44,346 bases of DNA from Marinobacterium ramblicola (GCF_019084545.1 NZ_JAHREP010000035.1:1-44346); one strand, 5' to 3'. Shown: positions 26,233 through 34,401, counted from the first letter of the stretch. Numbers and translations: made by a program. The notes: generated by a model not told the origin, from the letters alone.

Positions 26233-26294
26233 TCACACTTTTATGCGCATAAAAATGCAAAAAACCACACTTTATTGCGCATAAAAAAGCACAC
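26230..26294. repeat. Two AT-rich palindromic repeats beside the DUF4143 remnant
   Basis: TTTTATGCGCATAAAA (about 26239-26254) is a perfect 16-bp palindrome. A second copy, TTTATTGCGCATAAA (about 26271-26285), is imperfect. Both are preceded by CACAC, giving an imperfect tandem unit of about 32 bases. On the minus strand they lie directly upstream of the DUF4143 fragment, so they may be the old operator of that gene. Confidence 0.7.
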
Positions 26295-26328
26295 CCTGAC
26301 GCCATGCTCATCGTTTCCTGGCGGGTAA

Positions 26329-26430
26329 TCGCCGCTCCTGCGCATGAGCGCCAAGGATGGCGCGAATGCCGCTTTTGCAGGAGCAAAAAGCGGCCCGTGC
26401 GCCCGCGGCATACCGTACATCCTGAACGTA
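26329..26430. repeat. Dispersed repeat, longer variant of the 10656-10757 element
   Basis: It shares TCGCCGCTCCTGCGCAT at the left and TGCGCCCGCGGCAT-N-CGTAC-N-TCCTG at the right with the 51-bp units at 10656. About 50 extra bases lie between, forming two hairpins: GCGCCA-AGGA-TGGCGC and GCCGCTTTT-N8-AAAAGCGGC. As at 10761, it directly abuts a minus-strand terminator. Confidence 0.75.
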
Positions 26431-26446
26431 AAAGGTGGCTCAGTGG
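26431..26446 (-). terminator. Terminator overlapping the reductase stop codon
   Basis: On the minus strand GGTGGC-type and GCCACC-type arms (complements of about 26446-26452 and 26434-26439) flank a 5-6 base loop and lead into TTTT. The stop codon of the reductase (26440-26442) lies inside the hairpin, as the last codons GGH encode one arm. Confidence 0.6.
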
Positions 26447-27492
26447 CCACCCATCAACCTCTCCCCCGCCGGCACCTCAGGCAGCGCCTGATCGAAGAAG
26501 CCTTCGGTGTGGATCATCTCGTCACGGGCGCCCAGTGCCTTGGCGGCGCTCATGCAGTCGGTGACGAACTCGGGGCTGCCGGCGATGTAGATGGCGTGGC
26601 CGGACAGGTCCGGGTACTGCTGTGCCAGCAGTTGCGGGATACGGCCGTGCAGCATCCCCTCTTTCTGCTCACGGGTCAGCGTGGGGATAAACTTGAAGCG
26701 GCGGTGGCGCAGGTTCCACAGTTCGAGCAGGCCACGGTCATAGATGTCGGCTTCGGTCTGCGCCGAGAACATCAGATGTACCGGTTTGTTGAAGCCGCGG
26801 CGCAGGGCGGCATCGGTCAATGCCAGGATCGGCGCAAGGCCGGTGCCGGCAGCGAGGCAGAGCACCGGGGCGTCGGTGGCCGGATCACCGATAAAGGTGC
26901 CATAGGGGCCGGACAGGCTAAGCATACTGCCGGGGTGCAGACTGTCGTGTACCCAGTTGCTGGTAGCACCTTCAGGCACGCGGGTGATCTGCAGGATGAT
27001 CTCGCCGTTGTTGCTCGGCGCGTTGGCGATGGAGTAGGAGCGCGGCGGAATGGTGCGCTCGATATTGGTCAGCTGCACGTACTGGCCCGGCCAGTAGCGC
27101 AGGGTGTCGCCAACCGGGCGGATACGCAGTTCAACGATACGCGGTGTGCGCTCGATACGGTCGACGACGACGCAGCGTACGTTCTCGCGCGGCGGAAACA
27201 GCTTCGGCTTGGCATCCTCGGTGCCCCACTCGATCTCCAACACCTCGCCCAGCGGTTTGGCCATGCACATGAGGCCGTAGCCCTCGTTACGCTCCTCCTG
27301 GGACAGCGCCATATCCAGCACCATGCCCTGGTCGAACTCGCCGCTACGCACGCGCACCTTGCACTCGCCGCAGGCGCCGGCGCGGCAGTTGTTGGGCAGG
27401 GCGTAACCGGCTTTCTCCAGCGCCGCCAGTACGGTATCGCCCGGGGTTACATCCACTTCTTTGCCTGAGGGGTAGAGTCGTACTCGCGTCAT
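26440..27492 (-). CDS. 2Fe-2S ferredoxin/FAD/NAD(P) oxidoreductase, electron donor of an oxygenase
   Basis: 350 residues from ATG 27492, 8 bases after AGGA; ATG 27501 is possible. The plant-type ferredoxin domain (1-90) binds a 2Fe-2S cluster through CRAGACGEC and the later Cys in GLMCMAK. The FAD domain has RSYSIANAP, and the NAD domain has LAAGTGLAPILAL and YIAGSPEFV. This layout is that of phenol hydroxylase, methane monooxygenase and BoxA/PaaE-like reductases, which pass electrons from NAD(P)H to a diiron oxygenase. It starts 95 bases after the diiron gene and the two form one operon. Confidence 0.92.
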   Translation of the reverse strand: MTRVRLYPSGKEVDVTPGDTVLAALEKAGYALPNNCRAGACGECKVRVRSGEFDQGMVLDMALSQEERNEGYGLMCMAKPLGEVLEIEWGTEDAKPKLFPPRENVRCVVVDRIERTPRIVELRIRPVGDTLRYWPGQYVQLTNIERTIPPRSYSIANAPSNNGEIILQITRVPEGATSNWVHDSLHPGSMLSLSGPYGTFIGDPATDAPVLCLAAGTGLAPILALTDAALRRGFNKPVHLMFSAQTEADIYDRGLLELWNLRHRRFKFIPTLTREQKEGMLHGRIPQLLAQQYPDLSGHAIYIAGSPEFVTDCMSAAKALGARDEMIHTEGFFDQALPEVPAGERLMGGH

Positions 27493-27587
27493 GGTACCCA
27501 TCCTATTCGATTCTTGTAGTTCAAAGGCAGCACAAGCCGGCACCCCGGAAAGGGTGTCGGCTTGCATCGTGCAACGGTCGCTCACGA

Positions 27588-28613
27588 TCAGAAGATCGGG
27601 ATGATGTCCGCAGAGTCCAGGTCGGCCTGGGTGACCTCCTGACCGGTGATGTCGACTTCCGGAATCGCCGGGAACGGGGTGTCGTACTTGTCGAGCACCG
27701 CTTTCAGGTTGAGCATCGCGGCGCGCCAGTTGTCCTTCTTGGCGTCGAACGAGGGCACACCGAAACCGGCCTGACGGGCGATCTCTTCCGCTTCACGCTG
27801 GGTGGCGATGAAGTCTTCCGGCAGGTCCCAGAACTCGGCGGGCGGCTCGAACAGCACCGCGGAGAGGAACAGGTAGCCGGCGCGGATCTGCTTGGTGATG
27901 ATCGACTTCTCTTCGGCGGTCAGCTTCGGATAGTCGCGCTCCATCAGCGACAGGCAGATCGCCATGTGGCGGCCTTCGTCGCGGCCGATGTTGCGGAACG
28001 CCTCCTTGAACACCAGCTCTTCGCAGCTCTGCGACATCTGCTTGAAGATGGTCGCCGCGGCGATCTCGCCCATCAGGAAGGAGCTGAACAGTACCGCCAG
28101 GCTGTACTTGGGCACCGCCTGCTTGTAGCCGTTCCAGTAACGGCCACCGTTGTAGTAGAGCCAGCGTGCGTTCTTCTGCAGACGACGGCCCAGTTCGGTC
28201 TTCGGTTCGTACTCCAGCGGGCTCGGTGATTCCAGCAGCTTGGTGATCGCCAGACCGCACATCTGTTCGTGGTTCTGTTCGTCGCGGGTCACCGAGAAGA
28301 AGCAGCGACGGATCGCGTCCTCTTCGTGGCACTCGTAGGTCTTGATGAACGCTTCGGCGAACACCGGCGGTGCGGATGCATCGAACACGGAGAGCAGCGT
28401 CCACCAGTAGGCGATCGCTTCACGCTCTTCCCAGCTGTAGCTGGAGACGTCGAAGGTGTCCCAGGGCAGATCCTTCGGATTCCACGCTTCGCGCAGCGAT
28501 GCGTCCCAGATCTCCTCGACCTTGGAGGATTTGGTCTCCCAGCGCAGCGGGTAGATGTTCGGCTGCGGCGTCTCGGGCGGGAACTCCATCTTGTCGGCGA
28601 TTTTATCGTGCAT
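27588..28613 (-). CDS. Ferritin-like diiron oxygenase component, uncharacterised
   Basis: 341 residues, mostly helical, no signal or membrane segment. The carboxylate-bridged diiron site can be traced. A Glu on helix B (PPVFAEAFIKTYE) and an ExxH in VTRDEQNHEQMC form one pair. A Glu in FLMGEIAAATIF and an ExxH in GRDEGRHMAIC form the second. That gives the 4 Glu/2 His set of ribonucleotide reductase R2, AurF-like N-oxygenases and bacterial multicomponent monooxygenases. I cannot assign it to a named family. The adjacent ferredoxin reductase implies NAD(P)H-driven O2 activation. The substrate is unknown, but flanking aromatic pathways suggest an aromatic acid, amine or CoA ester. Confidence 0.85.
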   Translation of the reverse strand: MHDKIADKMEFPPETPQPNIYPLRWETKSSKVEEIWDASLREAWNPKDLPWDTFDVSSYSWEEREAIAYWWTLLSVFDASAPPVFAEAFIKTYECHEEDAIRRCFFSVTRDEQNHEQMCGLAITKLLESPSPLEYEPKTELGRRLQKNARWLYYNGGRYWNGYKQAVPKYSLAVLFSSFLMGEIAAATIFKQMSQSCEELVFKEAFRNIGRDEGRHMAICLSLMERDYPKLTAEEKSIITKQIRAGYLFLSAVLFEPPAEFWDLPEDFIATQREAEEIARQAGFGVPSFDAKKDNWRAAMLNLKAVLDKYDTPFPAIPEVDITGQEVTQADLDSADIIPIF

Positions 28614-28669
28614 CTCTTACACCTCTTCTAGTCGTTATGGTGATGAACGTGGTTGAAGAGTAGATTTAG

Positions 28670-28708
28670 TGATACATAAAAACAACTATATATTTTTATT
28701 GCGTATCA
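28670..28708. promoter_or_regulatory. Long inverted repeat upstream of the diiron operon
   Basis: TGATACATAAAAA (28670-28682) faces TTTTTATTGCGTATCA (28693-28708). The outer TGATAC/GTATCA arms are perfect and the inner A/T arms match after a 3-base offset. A third GATAC lies at about 28719. It ends 57 bases before the diiron gene start, a plausible place for a dimeric regulator. Confidence 0.55.
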
Positions 28709-28804
28709 TATTTATGAAGATACCAAAGTGATTCAACGCCTTGTTTTTATTGATATAACAGATCTAATACAGCTGTTTAGCGACGATAAAAACCGCACTT
28801 TATA

Positions 28805-28818
28805 TTGACACACGTCAA
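28805..28818. promoter_or_regulatory. FNR/CRP-superfamily-like palindrome
   Basis: TTGAC-ACAC-GTCAA, extendable to an 8-4-8 palindrome with one mismatch (28802-28821). It has the spacing of FNR-type sites (TTGAT-N4-ATCAA) but with C/G at the inner arm bases. It lies 190 bases upstream of the chemoreceptor. Confidence 0.45.
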
Positions 28819-29008
28819 CATTATTTATATCAATTGCCGTAACAGATAAGCCAAAACAGGCTGACAATGACACGGCAGCTGTAACCGGCTGCACGCAACT
28901 GTGACAGGTTGTGAAGAGTTGTTCGGCGCTACTGCTAATGCGGGGCGCTGTGAATAAAATCCCGACTGAGCTCCGCCACCCCAACGAATAATAAGACAGG
29001 AGTTATCC

Positions 29009-30793
29009 ATGGCTGCATCGGAAACAGAGAAGTCGATCTCCAGCCCCTCCCATACCCGCACCAAGCTGTTTCTGATGCTGTTGCTGCCCAGCCTACCCGG
29101 CCTTGCGATGCTCACGTTGATACTCTATGCCGGCTTCCAGACCGTGCCGGGCGCAGATCCTCTGCTGAGCACGCTGACACCCGCCAGCCTGGTGATCGCG
29201 GCACTGATCCCGCTGTCACTGATCCTCAGCTACACCCTGCTCAACCGCTCTTTTGTGCGGCGCGTATTCGAGATCAAGCAGACCTTCGAGGAGATCAAAA
29301 ACCGTCAGGGCGATATCTCCGCCAGCCTGCCGGTTAAAGGCGAAGACGAGATAGGCCGCCTGGGAATGGCGTACAACGATTTTGCCCAGTCACTGAAACA
29401 GATGATCGCTCAGTCCCGCCAGCGCAGCGTCAACGTATCTCTTGGTTCCGCCCAGCTGCAGAGCATCATCCAGCGGGTGCACCAGGCCGCGGAACAGCAG
29501 TCGAGCCAGGCCAGTCAGGTGTTCCAGGCCAGTGAGGAGGCAACCCAGGCGATCAACGAGATCGCTAGCCACACCCAGCTGATCGCACAGCGCAACGAAC
29601 ACAACCTGGGGGAGATCAACGCGTCCAACGACGAGCTGTCCCGCATTCAGGATCAGGTGACGGCGATCGGCGAAGAGGTGGCCCGTTTTCAGCAGATCGT
29701 CGCCCGGCTGTCGGAAAATTCGAATGAGGTGATCAGTGTGCTGGCGATGGTGCAGGGGTTCTCCGAACAGACCAACCTGCTGGCGCTGAACGCGTCGATC
29801 GAGGCGGCTCGCGCCGGTGAGGCCGGACGCGGTTTTGCTGTGGTCGCCGACGAGGTGCGCAACCTGTCGCTGAAAGTCAGCGAGGCGACGCAGAGGATCG
29901 ATCGCAGCATCACCGAGATGACCTCACTGGTGGAGAGCACCCGCACCGGATCAGACAACATCATGAACCATGTGCGCGAAACCGATAGCTTTATCAGTGC
30001 CACCCATGGCAAGTTCTCCGAGCTGTTGAACGATTTCGACGCCCTGCACAACCAGCTCGGCGAGATCAGCGCAGCAGTAGAGCAGCTCTCCTACGCCAAC
30101 AGCGCCACCCATGACAACATCTCGTCGATCAACCGGCTGTCGGACAGTATCCGCGACGAGATCGAGGTATCCGCCCGCCACTCCCGTACCCTGGAGGAGG
30201 CGACCGAGGAGATGCAGGAGCTGCTGTCCAACTTCCGCATCGGCTTCGGTGGTTTCGAGGATATCATCAGCACCGCCCGCGATTGGGCCAGGGAGGTGGA
30301 GCAGCAACTGCAGGCGCTGGCCAAAGAGGGACACGACCTGTTCGATCACAACTACCGCCGCACCAACCCGAACCAGTTGCCGGAGAAATACGATACCCGT
30401 TACGCGGACGCCTTTGAGCGTGCACTGCAGCCACTGTTTGACCGATTCATTCAACAGCGTCCGGAGTTTATGATCGCCTCGGCATTCGATATCAACGGCT
30501 ACCTGCCGGCGCACAACGCCAAGGTGTCGCGGCCACTGACCGGCGATTTCAACACCGATAACGCACTCAGCCGCCACCGCCGCATCTATGCCGCCAATCG
30601 GGCCGAGAAGCGCCGTGCCGCCAACACCTCCCCCTTCCTGCTGCAGACCTTCATCCGCGACACCGGCGAGATCCTGAACTCCATCTCGGTGCCGCTCTAT
30701 GTCGGCGGTCGTCACTGGGGCAACTTCTGTACCGCATTCCTGCCCGAGCAGCTGCTGGAGATTAAACAGGAAAGGCCGTCAGACAATCGCTGA
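29009..30793 (+). CDS. Methyl-accepting chemotaxis protein with a C-terminal sensory-like domain
   Basis: 594 residues. Two membrane helices (about 20-42 and 58-80) are separated by only about 16 residues, so there is no periplasmic sensor. A HAMP-like segment follows, then the signalling domain with the conserved hairpin tip [21 protein letters not shown] and [15 protein letters not shown]. After about residue 415 there is an extra cytoplasmic domain of about 170 residues, including [19 protein letters not shown] and [12 protein letters not shown], which looks like a PAS/Cache-like fold. That domain is the likely sensor. AGGAG lies 7 bases before ATG 29009. It is divergent from the diiron oxygenase operon, suggesting chemotaxis to its substrate or energy taxis. 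Confidence 0.93.
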   Translation: MAASETEKSISSPSHTRTKLFLMLLLPSLPGLAMLTLILYAGFQTVPGADPLLSTLTPASLVIAALIPLSLILSYTLLNRSFVRRVFEIKQTFEEIKNRQGDISASLPVKGEDEIGRLGMAYNDFAQSLKQMIAQSRQRSVNVSLGSAQLQSIIQRVHQAAEQQSSQASQVFQASEEATQAINEIASHTQLIAQRNEHNLGEINASNDELSRIQDQVTAIGEEVARFQQIVARLSENSNEVISVLAMVQGFSEQTNLLALNASIEAARAGEAGRGFAVVADEVRNLSLKVSEATQRIDRSITEMTSLVESTRTGSDNIMNHVRETDSFISATHGKFSELLNDFDALHNQLGEISAAVEQLSYANSATHDNISSINRLSDSIRDEIEVSARHSRTLEEATEEMQELLSNFRIGFGGFEDIISTARDWAREVEQQLQALAKEGHDLFDHNYRRTNPNQLPEKYDTRYADAFERALQPLFDRFIQQRPEFMIASAFDINGYLPAHNAKVSRPLTGDFNTDNALSRHRRIYAANRAEKRRAANTSPFLLQTFIRDTGEILNSISVPLYVGGRHWGNFCTAFLPEQLLEIKQERPSDNR

Positions 30794-30847
30794 TCGACAG
30801 CCCTCGCTATCGACCGGGAAAGGGTTATCCACAAACGCCCCTTGCTC

Positions 30848-31726
30848 TCAAGGTGCCGGATGCCCCTGTACCCGTCGCCGCGCCCGGTGCGACGCGCCGT
30901 TACGGATCGACCAGCGCAGGGTCGGCACCAGCAGGTGCATGGAGGAGCGGATCAGCAGTCGCTGTGGCGCCGACAGACTCTGGCCGGCCATCGCCTGCGC
31001 CCACTCCGGCAGCAGATCGATACCGGCCCGGGCCATCAGATAGCCGACCGGGCTCGTCATGCGATTGGGACTCGGTGCATTCAGCAACAGCCTGAGCACC
31101 TCGGCGGTGCGCTGATCGAACACCAGTTGGGGGCGCATCGCTTCAATATAGGCCTCGATCTGTCGGCGATTGCGGGGCACGTTTTCGGCGCCCAGCGCCT
31201 CGGCAACACGGGCCACCTCATCGAAATAGCGATCCTGCTCCTCATCGCTAAGCCTCGGGTCGCAGTAGCGCATGTATGAGGCCAGGAAACTCCTGACCTC
31301 GGCCACATGCACCCAGGTGAGCAGCGCCGGATCGCTCGCCGCGTAGGGACGGCCATCGGGTGCCCGCCCCGTTATCCGGCTGTGGATATCCCGTACCCGC
31401 GCAATCAGGCGTTGCGCATCCTCACTGGCGGCAAAGGTGGTTCCGGCGATGAACTGGCTGGTGCGCCTGAGTCTGCCCAGCATATCCTCGCGGAAACTGG
31501 AGTGATCCCAAACGCCGGACAGCGCCAGCGGGTGCATCATCTGCAACATCAGCGCCCCGATGCCGCCACAAAGCATGGAGGGGAAATCGGCGTGAACCCG
31601 CCAGCAGACGCTCCCCGGGCCAAACAGACCCGGGTCGCCCCGGGGATGCTCGTAGTCGATGGTGTTCAGCGCCAACCCGGAGATACTGAATATTTGTCGC
31701 TCGATACGCTGTCGTATGATGTTCAT
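30848..31726 (-). CDS. Oxygenase MpaB-like (DUF2236) family protein
   Basis: 292 residues from ATG 31726 (AAGG 8 bases upstream); a GTG at 31768 is the alternative but is too close to its GGAGG. The signature region reads GPGSVCWRVHADFPSML, then GGIGALMLQMMHPLALSGVWDHS, with FIAGTTFAASEDAQRLI and WVHVAEVRSFL downstream. These are the hallmarks of DUF2236/MpaB_C proteins, some of which are haem-dependent oxygenases acting on isoprenoid chains (latex-clearing protein, MpaB). The substrate here is unknown. It is convergent with the chemoreceptor gene. Confidence 0.85.
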   Translation of the reverse strand: MNIIRQRIERQIFSISGLALNTIDYEHPRGDPGLFGPGSVCWRVHADFPSMLCGGIGALMLQMMHPLALSGVWDHSSFREDMLGRLRRTSQFIAGTTFAASEDAQRLIARVRDIHSRITGRAPDGRPYAASDPALLTWVHVAEVRSFLASYMRYCDPRLSDEEQDRYFDEVARVAEALGAENVPRNRRQIEAYIEAMRPQLVFDQRTAEVLRLLLNAPSPNRMTSPVGYLMARAGIDLLPEWAQAMAGQSLSAPQRLLIRSSMHLLVPTLRWSIRNGASHRARRRVQGHPAP

Positions 31727-31827
31727 GGCGGGACCTTCAAACAGATCCCCATAGTGTGCCCGAATCACCTCCCCCGCCCAATATCGGCGTGAGTCTGTCC
31801 ATCCATGCTTCGCTCCACGTCAGATGA

Positions 31828-32751
31828 TCAAGCCAGCTGCTGAGCGAAAAACTCCAACGTCCGCTGCCAAGCCAGTTCGGCACTGGCCTCGTCGTAACGG
31901 GCGGTCGAGTCGTTGTGAAAACCGTGGTTCACATCCGGATAGACAAAGGCGGTGTACTCCACCTGCGCGGCTTTCAATGCGGCCTCATAGTCCGGCCAAG
32001 TACCGTTTACCCGTGTGTCCAGCCCGGCGAAATGCAGTTGCAGTGCAGCCTTGATATTACCGATATCGCTCTGTGGCGGAGTGCCGTAATAGGGCACCGC
32101 CGCGGCGATATCCCCTCCGAGCAATGCCGCCAACTGGTTGGTCAGATATCCGCCGAAGCAGAAGCCGACCATGCCTAACCTGTCGGTGGTCAACTCGTGC
32201 GCCTTGAGCATCCTGGCCGCACCCACGAAATCCCCCTCGATCTTGCCGCGCTCCAGAGTGCTCTGCATGGCGCGACCCTCGTCGTCATTGCCGGGGTAGC
32301 CGCCCAAGGGGTAGAGCGCATCCGGGGCGAACGCAACGTATCCGACCTTGGCCAGGCGCCGGGCTACATCTTCGATGTAGGGGTTCAGGCCCCGGTTTTC
32401 GTGCGCTACCAGCACTCCTGCTGCCGGTTTGTCCGCACTGACGCCGCTGGGCACCACCAGATAGCCGCGTCCCTTGCCGTGCCCTTGCGGCGCATCGAAC
32501 TCCAGGTAGCTGGCTTTGATATCGGGATCGTTGAACGAGACCTGCTCCGCCAGCGCATAGTTGGGCAGCAGAGCGCCGGCAACGGCATTCAGTGTCAGCC
32601 CGGCCAGGCCCAGCGTGGCCAAGCGTTGCATGAAGGTACGTCGGTCGATATCGCCGTGGGCGTATTCGTCATACCAGTCGAACGCCTGCTGCGGAATCGT
32701 CAGCGCCACCGAGGACTGGGCATTTTCTTCTGATCTGTTGTGCCTGCTCAT
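31828..32751 (-). CDS. Dienelactone hydrolase family protein with N-terminal Tat-like signal
   Basis: 307 residues from ATG 32751 with AGGAG 7 bases upstream. Residues about 35-70 read DRRTFMQRLATLGLAGLTL, a twin-arginine-like signal ending near NYALAEQ, so export is likely. The alpha/beta-hydrolase core has the family's Cys nucleophile in GMVGFCFGGYL, HENRGLNPY (Glu that primes the Cys) and the catalytic His in VNHGFHND. Classical dienelactone hydrolases open lactones from chlorocatechol cleavage. Exported relatives are poorly characterised and may be general esterases. Confidence 0.87.
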   Translation of the reverse strand: MSRHNRSEENAQSSVALTIPQQAFDWYDEYAHGDIDRRTFMQRLATLGLAGLTLNAVAGALLPNYALAEQVSFNDPDIKASYLEFDAPQGHGKGRGYLVVPSGVSADKPAAGVLVAHENRGLNPYIEDVARRLAKVGYVAFAPDALYPLGGYPGNDDEGRAMQSTLERGKIEGDFVGAARMLKAHELTTDRLGMVGFCFGGYLTNQLAALLGGDIAAAVPYYGTPPQSDIGNIKAALQLHFAGLDTRVNGTWPDYEAALKAAQVEYTAFVYPDVNHGFHNDSTARYDEASAELAWQRTLEFFAQQLA

Positions 32752-32930
32752 AACCGCTCCTGGTTTTTGGGGTGGATCTGTTCGCGCAACCTTTAGTTAA
32801 GCAGAGGATGAAAACTCTGCCTCCACTCATTACGGCGACGGGAAGCGACTGGATCAACGTCGGCCGATGCGGCTATGGTTTATACTGGCCATCCAAACTC
32901 ACCCCTCAAAACCAGCAGTGTGTAGGCGTA

Positions 32931-33305
32931 ATGAGCAAACAAGCAGAGGTAAAGGATATCCGGGGCTGGCATGCCCATGTCTATTTCGATGCGGACAGCA
33001 TCGATCAGGCTCGCGCCCTGTGCGAGCAGGCGGCAGAGCGATTCCCCGATCTGAAGAAGGGACGGGTGCATGAGAAGCCGGTCGGCCCCCACCCGGACTG
33101 GAGTTGTCAGCTGGCGTTTCGCGCGGAGCTGTTCGAGCAGGTGATCCCCTGGCTGACATTGAACCGGGGCGGCTTGACGGTGTTCATCCATCCGATCACC
33201 GGGTTCGATCTGATCGACCATCGCGATCGCGCGATCTGGATGGGCAGCGTGCGTCCGCTCAATCTCTCGGCACTGCCGGAAACTTCCGTGGTCTACGATC
33301 TCTGA
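32931..33305 (+). CDS. DOPA 4,5-dioxygenase family protein (PF08883)
   Basis: 124 residues, matching the short family typified by fungal DOPA dioxygenase. His-rich metal-site motifs are present: RGWHAHVYFD near the start, KPVGPHPDW in the middle and GLTVFIHPITG, followed by DLIDHRDRAIWMG. Members open the ring of L-DOPA-like catechols with Fe(II). ATG 32931 starts the conserved part; upstream codons back to 32772 do not belong to the family. It is divergent from the dienelactone-hydrolase gene. As the only visible extradiol-type candidate in a window with the hpa lower pathway, it deserves testing on homoprotocatechuate. Confidence 0.85.
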   Translation: MSKQAEVKDIRGWHAHVYFDADSIDQARALCEQAAERFPDLKKGRVHEKPVGPHPDWSCQLAFRAELFEQVIPWLTLNRGGLTVFIHPITGFDLIDHRDRAIWMGSVRPLNLSALPETSVVYDL

Positions 33306-33342
33306 GCCAAGTCTGTTCACCATAGGACAGGCCCATAAACGG

Positions 33343-33378
33343 AAAAGCCCCCTGCCCGACTAAGGCAGGGGGCTTTTT
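33343..33378. terminator. Bidirectional rho-independent terminator
   Basis: AAGCCCCCTGCC (33345-33356) and GGCAGGGGGCTT (33364-33375) form a perfect 12-bp stem. As are present before it and TTTTT after it, so it can serve both the DOPA-dioxygenase gene (plus) and the ABM-like gene (minus), which converge here. Confidence 0.95.
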
Positions 33379-33423
33379 AGATAGCCCTGGTTTGTTTGAT
33401 ACCGGGTTCATTCGATATCGGGT

Positions 33424-33720
33424 TTATTTGATATCGACCACCACTTCGCCGGATACCGGATCGGTGACGCCCAGGTCACCCCCCTGATCCTCCAGCGTAT
33501 CGCGAAAGCGATCCAGAATGCCGATCATCTGCTCACGTGCCGCAACGATACTGTCCATGCTGTCCCACTCGCCAACGAAGCAGTAACTGCGCTCGCCGGT
33601 CTTGACCAGCGCCGCTCTTTTCATGCCCGAGAACTCCTCGTCGACCTTGCGGTGCACGTCGATGAACTTCTCTTCGCAGCCGGGCTTGACCTTCAAGCGC
33701 ACGATATTGAAAGCCGACAT
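33424..33720 (-). CDS. Small ABM-like (dimeric alpha/beta-barrel) protein
   Basis: 98 residues from ATG 33720, 6 bases after GGGAGG. The pattern FNIVRLKVKPGCEEKFID at the start, YCFVGEWDSMDSI in the middle and a DRFRDTLEDQG helix fits the antibiotic-biosynthesis-monooxygenase/dimeric ferredoxin-like barrel superfamily. Members include small quinol monooxygenases and many of unknown role. No catalytic residues can be assigned. It ends before a strong bidirectional terminator. Confidence 0.7.
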   Translation of the reverse strand: MSAFNIVRLKVKPGCEEKFIDVHRKVDEEFSGMKRAALVKTGERSYCFVGEWDSMDSIVAAREQMIGILDRFRDTLEDQGGDLGVTDPVSGEVVVDIK

Positions 33721-33803
33721 ACTCACCCTCCCGATCTGACTCAGTTCAATTCCGGGTAGCCGTAGTCGCGCTTATTCAGGTTAACCACAAGCGCCCATCC
33801 ATC

Positions 33804-33831
33804 GGGTCCGATCCGCAGGCGGAACGGACCC
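33804..33831. other. Intergenic nested hairpin
   Basis: GGGTCCG and CGGACCC enclose an inner TCCGC/GCGGA stem. It lies 50 bases downstream of the UspA stop on the minus strand. There is no U-tract, so it is a possible RNA-stabilising element rather than a canonical terminator. Confidence 0.5.
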
Positions 33832-33881
33832 TGTAGACAGTATGGAGGAGAGCGCCGGGTTCCGCCCGTAACGCCGGAGAA

Positions 33882-34376
33882 TCAATCCTCCCCGGGCAGC
33901 GGCACGATCAGTACCGGGCGTTTGCTGTTGTACATCACCCGGTTCGGGGTCGAGCCGAGCAGGAACTTCTCCATCGCGGTGTGGTGGCGCACGCCCATCA
34001 CGATCACATCGGCGTCGATCTCGTCGGCGACCTTGAGGATCACCCGCCAGGGGGTACCCTCCTCCACCCGCGCCGTTACCTGCGACGGGTCCATGATCTC
34101 GCTGTCCTCCAGCTCCGATTCGCAGAAGCGTTCGATCCGCTCCTTGACCTTGATTTGCAGGTTTTCGATCCCGTCATGCAGGCACTTCTCCATCTCCTCC
34201 TCGTCGAGGATATTGCGGAGCTGGTTCTGCGCCGAAGCCGGCAGCGACTCGATCACGTGCAGATAGGTGATCTCGGAGTGATAGTGACCGCACAGGCTGA
34301 CCGCGCGACGAAACGCAGGCCGTGCGCCCTTTTCCAGATCGGATGCATAGAGAATCTTCTTTACGTCAGGCAGCAT
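33882..34376 (-). CDS. Universal stress protein linked to the TRAP transporter
   Basis: 164 residues from ATG 34376 behind AAGGAGG. It has the UspA fold: KKILYASDLEKGARPAFRRA at the N-terminus and ADVIVMGVRHHTAMEKFLLG, then STPNRVM near the end. The ATP-binding motif G-2x-G-9x-G(S/T) is altered, with His in place of the second Gly (GVRH), while the later GS is kept. TeaD, the UspA-type partner of a TRAP transporter in Halomonas, is the obvious precedent for regulation of transport by ATP state. A terminator separates it from dctM, so it is read through at reduced level or from its own promoter. Confidence 0.88.
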   Translation of the reverse strand: MLPDVKKILYASDLEKGARPAFRRAVSLCGHYHSEITYLHVIESLPASAQNQLRNILDEEEMEKCLHDGIENLQIKVKERIERFCESELEDSEIMDPSQVTARVEEGTPWRVILKVADEIDADVIVMGVRHHTAMEKFLLGSTPNRVMYNSKRPVLIVPLPGED

Positions 34377-34401
34377 GCATATGCCTCCTTAAGCTGATCC
34401 G

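Larger units (their letters stand above)
28614..29008. other. Divergent regulatory region between diiron operon and chemoreceptor
   Basis: A 395-base AT-rich stretch without genes. It contains the inverted repeat at 28670-28708 and the palindrome at 28805-28818. It probably carries both divergent promoters. No sigma-54-type promoter was found. Confidence 0.6.

Noticed and set aside
31726-31768. Longer GTG start for the MpaB-like protein
   Set aside because: The purine-rich GGGGGAGG directly touches the GTG, leaving no spacing; ATG 31726 has a better-placed AAGG and matches the start of conserved sequence.
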